A stretch of 6,877 bases of DNA from Sulfuricellaceae bacterium (GTDB lineage: Bacteria; Pseudomonadota; Gammaproteobacteria; Burkholderiales; UBA9220). Below the pieces are notes generated by a model. The model ran no database searches. It worked only from the letters and a program-made list of their open reading frames with translations, and was not told the DNA's origin. Made by a program: the position numbers and the translations under genes. Location: positions 1-6,877 of the forward strand of contig JAIOJO010000384.1 in assembly GCA_019911985.1 (NCBI GenBank). Direction: 5' to 3'. Below are positions 4,021 through 6,877 of this stretch, piece after piece (position 1 is the stretch's first letter; the number at the start of each line of letters is the position of its first letter).

Positions 4021-6877
4021 ATGACTGCCGTGACCCTACAAGAAGCCCTGCGCATCGCCATTCAGCACCACAAAAGCGGCGACTTGCAAGCGGCCGAATC
4101 GATCTACCGCCAAATACTCCAGCAACAGCCCGAACATGCGGATGCCTTGCACTTGCTCGGCGTCGTCGCGCTCCAGGTCGGGCAATATCCGCTTGCCGCC
4201 GAACTGATCGCCAAAGCCATTGCGCTCGCCCCCGGCGCCGCCGACTACTACCCCAACTACGGCGAGGCCCTGCGCTGTTCCGGCAGGCCGGACGAAGCGA
4301 TAGCCGCCTTTCGCCGCGCCATTGCCCTCAACCCCCAGCATTTCACCGCCTACAACAATCTCGGCATCGTGCTGAAAGACCAGAAACGCTACGGCGAAGC
4401 GATAGCCGCATGCCAACGGGCGATTGCGCTCAAACCCGATTATTACCAAGCCCACAATAACCTCGCCGCCGCCTACAAAGAACACGGCCAGCTCGCCGAG
4501 GCCGCGGAGCACTACCGCCGCGCCATCGCGCTGAATCCGCAAATCGCCGAGATCTACAACAACCTGGGCGGCGTACTGCAGGAACAGGGCAAGCTCGACG
4601 AAGCCATGGACGCCTTCCGTCTAGCCATCGCGTTGAAACCCGACCTGCATCCGGCCCATGCGCTGGTTATCGCGCTGCAGCAACGCGTCAAGCAAGACCC
4701 CTGGCTGGCCAGCCACGATATGGCCTCGTGGGCGGACTGGGGAAAACGATTGGCCGAGCAAGACGGCGGCGGCCTGTCGATCTCGGTCGTCATTTGCAGC
4801 GTCGACGACGCCAAGCTTGCGCGCATACGCGCCAATTACGAGGCCTTGCTGGCGGGAGAACGCTTCGAAATCATCGCCATCCGCGACGCCCGCTCGCTGT
4901 GCGAGGGCTACAATCGCGGCGTGCGGCAAAGCTCGGGGAAACTGCTGGTGTTTTCCCACGACGACATCGAAATACTCTCCCCCGATTTCCGCCACAAACT
5001 GAAAACCTACTTGAACGCCTACGACGTGATCGGCGTCGCCGGCACCCGCCGCCTCATCGGGGCATCCTGGGTCAGCGCGGGATGGCCCTGGCTGCATGGC
5101 CAAGTGGTGCACCCCGACGCCGCCAGCGGCGGCTACAAAATCTGCCTGTACGGCGTCAGCGCGCCGGTTCAGACCGGCATTCAGGCGCTCGACGGGCTGT
5201 TCTTCGCCTGCCGCCGCGAGGTGGCGGAACAAGTGGGCTTCGACGAGGAAAGCTTCGACGGCTTCCATTTCTACGACCTCGACTTCAGCTACTCCGCCTA
5301 CCGCCAAGACTATCGCTTGGCCGTGTGCAACGACATCGTCGTGGTTCACCATTCCGAAGGGAAATACGACGCGATTTGGCAAACCTACGCCGAGCGCTTC
5401 GTGCTCAAGCACGGGGACAGCTTGATCCGGCAAGAACCCTCGCAAGACCTCTGCCTCACCGCCCAAGCCGATACCCCGCAACAAGCGCTGTCCTTCTGCA
5501 ATCTGTATTTGAGCAACAGCTACCCCGGCGACCATTTCGCCGAATGGGCGCGGGTGTTCGACACCCCGAGTCCGGCCCAACTCGCACGCCAGCGCCAGGA
5601 GGCAGAGGCCAGCCACGGCGCGCCGCTGATTTCCGTGCTGCTGCCCGTCTACAACACGCCGGAAATCTGGCTGCGCCGCGCCCTCGATTCGGTGCTGGCG
5701 CAAAGCTGGCCGCATTGGGAACTGTGCATCGCCGACGACGCCTCGACCGAACCCCGCGTCAAGGCCGTGCTGGAGGAATACCGGCAGCGCGACGCGCGCG
5801 TCAAGCTGGCCCTGCGCGAACGCAACGGCCACATCTCGGCCGCCTCGAATAGCGCGCTGGAACTGGCCTGCGGCGCTTTTATCGCGCTGCTCGACCACGA
5901 CGACGAACTCCCGCCCGATGCGCTGTATTGGGTGGCCAAGGAAATCGAGGCCCATCCCGGCGCGGCGCTGATTTACTCCGACGAAGACAAAATCAGCGTC
6001 GAGGGCGAACGCAAGGACGCCTATTTCAAGCCAGACTGGAATCCCGACCTGTTCCTGTCGCAAAACATGATCAGCCACCTCGGCGTCTACTGCACCGACC
6101 TGGTGCGCCAGCTCGGCGGCTTCCGTGTAGGCTATGAAGGCTCGCAGGATTACGACCTCGCGCTGCGCGTAATCGAGCGCACCGACCCCCGGCAGATCCG
6201 GCATATCCCGCGCTTGCTCTACCACTGGCGCACTATTGCCGGCAGCACCTCGCTGGACATTAGCGAAAAATCCTATGCCGCCGACGCCGCCTTGCGCGCC
6301 ATCGGCGACCACCTCGTCCGGCGCGGCATCGCGGCCGCAGCCTCGAATACCCGCGATGGCCCCGGCATGTACCGCGTGCGCTACGCCCTTCCCGCAGCAC
6401 CGCCCTTGGTCAGCCTGATTATCCCGACGCGCAACGGCCTGGATTTGCTGCGCCGCTGCATCGACAGTCTGTTGGCGAAAACCGCCTATCCCCATTACGA
6501 AATTTTGATCGTGGATAACGGCAGCGACGACCCCGCCGCGCTGGCCTATTTAGCGGAACTGGAAGCGCAGGGCCATGCGCGCATCCTGCGCGACCCCCGC
6601 CCCTTCAACTATTCCGCGATCAACAACGCCGCGGTGCGTGTAGCCCGCGGCGAGCTCATCGGCCTGCTCAACAACGACCTGGAAATCATCTCCCCCGACT
6701 GGCTGGACGAGATGGCCAGCCATGCGCTGCGCCCGGAAATCGGCGCGGTGGGCGCGCGCCTGTGGTACCCCGACGACACGCTGCAGCACGCCGGCGTGAT
6801 TCTGGTCGGCGGCGTCGCGGCGCATGCTCACCGGCTCTCGCGCAAGGGCAGTGCCGGTTACGGCGGGCGCGCCGCGC
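4021..6877 (+). CDS. TPR protein with three tandem GT2-type glycosyltransferase domains (3' end outside window)
   Basis: The frame is open for 952 codons to the window edge. Residues 4-209 hold six 34-residue TPR repeats with consensus AYNNLGxxLxxxGxxxEAxxxxxxAIALxP, a protein-binding scaffold. GT domain 1 (about 252-450) begins SISVVICSVDD, has HDD at 313-315, and contains FDGFHFYDLDFSYSAY, typical of the Glyco_tranf_2_5-like group. GT domain 2 (about 536-740) has SVLLPVYNT, ADDAS, the metal-binding LLDHDDE (623-629), YSDEDKI and GSQDYDLALRV. GT domain 3 (from 796) has SLIIPTRN, VDNGS and LLNNDLEI (882-889), and is cut at about residue 952. GT2 enzymes move sugars from nucleotide donors; multi-domain versions build O-antigen, rhamnan-like polymers or flagellin glycans. 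No signal peptide or membrane segment is seen, so it is probably cytoplasmic. ATG 4021 is the first start after the in-frame TGA at 4006; no Shine-Dalgarno is visible. Substrate unknown. Confidence 0.93.
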   Translation, partial: MTAVTLQEALRIAIQHHKSGDLQAAESIYRQILQQQPEHADALHLLGVVALQVGQYPLAAELIAKAIALAPGAADYYPNYGEALRCSGRPDEAIAAFRRAIALNPQHFTAYNNLGIVLKDQKRYGEAIAACQRAIALKPDYYQAHNNLAAAYKEHGQLAEAAEHYRRAIALNPQIAEIYNNLGGVLQEQGKLDEAMDAFRLAIALKPDLHPAHALVIALQQRVKQDPWLASHDMASWADWGKRLAEQDGGGLSISVVICSVDDAKLARIRANYEALLAGERFEIIAIRDARSLCEGYNRGVRQSSGKLLVFSHDDIEILSPDFRHKLKTYLNAYDVIGVAGTRRLIGASWVSAGWPWLHGQVVHPDAASGGYKICLYGVSAPVQTGIQALDGLFFACRREVAEQVGFDEESFDGFHFYDLDFSYSAYRQDYRLAVCNDIVVVHHSEGKYDAIWQTYAERFVLKHGDSLIRQEPSQDLCLTAQADTPQQALSFCNLYLSNSYPGDHFAEWARVFDTPSPAQLARQRQEAEASHGAPLISVLLPVYNTPEIWLRRALDSVLAQSWPHWELCIADDASTEPRVKAVLEEYRQRDARVKLALRERNGHISAASNSALELACGAFIALLDHDDELPPDALYWVAKEIEAHPGAALIYSDEDKISVEGERKDAYFKPDWNPDLFLSQNMISHLGVYCTDLVRQLGGFRVGYEGSQDYDLALRVIERTDPRQIRHIPRLLYHWRTIAGSTSLDISEKSYAADAALRAIGDHLVRRGIAAAASNTRDGPGMYRVRYALPAAPPLVSLIIPTRNGLDLLRRCIDSLLAKTAYPHYEILIVDNGSDDPAALAYLAELEAQGHARILRDPRPFNYSAINNAAVRVARGELIGLLNNDLEIISPDWLDEMASHALRPEIGAVGARLWYPDDTLQHAGVILVGGVAAHAHRLSRKGSAGYGGRAA

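Noticed and set aside
4005..4460. A 151-codon plus-strand frame starting at ATG 4005
   Set aside because: It overlaps the TPR region in another frame. Its translation is arginine- and proline-rich without domains, while the frame from 4021 gives regular TPR repeats.
4621..6495. A 624-codon open frame on the minus strand
   Set aside because: It lies wholly antisense to the TPR-glycosyltransferase gene. Its translation is rich in G, A, V and R with no recognisable domain, whereas the plus-strand frame carries six TPRs and clear GT2 motifs. Long antisense frames are common in high-GC genes.

Overview
The window is about 60% G+C. It carries two tRNA genes with encoded CCA ends, strong sigma70-type promoters and a glutamyl-tRNA synthetase whose opening sequence (VRTRFAPSPTGYLHIGGART, then RIEDTDLERSTPE) is typical of Beta- and Gammaproteobacteria. 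A single-copy tRNA-Val(CAC) and the form of GltX lean towards a betaproteobacterium or a related high-GC gammaproteobacterium. The genus cannot be fixed from this sequence.

Layout. Bases 3-164 are the 3' end of a gene whose last residues look like the final helices of an Hpt phosphotransfer domain. Its stop codon lies in the left tip of a 167-bp, almost fully self-complementary, MITE-like inverted repeat (161-327). After a short gene-free stretch comes a translation block: tRNA-Val(CAC) on the minus strand (471-545), gltX on the plus strand (675-2063), and tRNA-Ala(GGC) on the plus strand (2110-2185). The tRNA-Val and gltX promoters are back to back, with their -35 boxes about 20 bp apart. 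The tRNA-Ala promoter starts six bases after the gltX stop codon. A run of three small hairpins (2194-2291) separates this block from what follows.

The right half looks like accessory or cell-surface material. At 2442-3953 is a secreted protein with exactly seven RCC1-type repeats, enough for a closed seven-bladed propeller, plus a C-terminal domain of about 115 residues that I do not recognise by name. From 4021 to the window edge runs one very large open frame (952 codons so far, no stop). It encodes six TPR repeats followed by three successive GT-A/GT2-type glycosyltransferase domains, the third cut off by the window end. This is the largest gene present, and it has no visible Shine-Dalgarno sequence.

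Functionally, the centre is housekeeping: charging of tRNA(Glu) beside two tRNA genes, in an arrangement reminiscent of gltX in E. coli. The right side suggests export and assembly of surface glycans or glycosylated surface proteins. A direct link between the RCC1 protein and the glycosyltransferase rests only on their adjacency. I did not find convincing evidence of a wholly new system. The points most worth a second look are the insertion at the stop codon, the TPR-GT-GT-GT fusion and the secreted seven-blade propeller with its unnamed tail domain.
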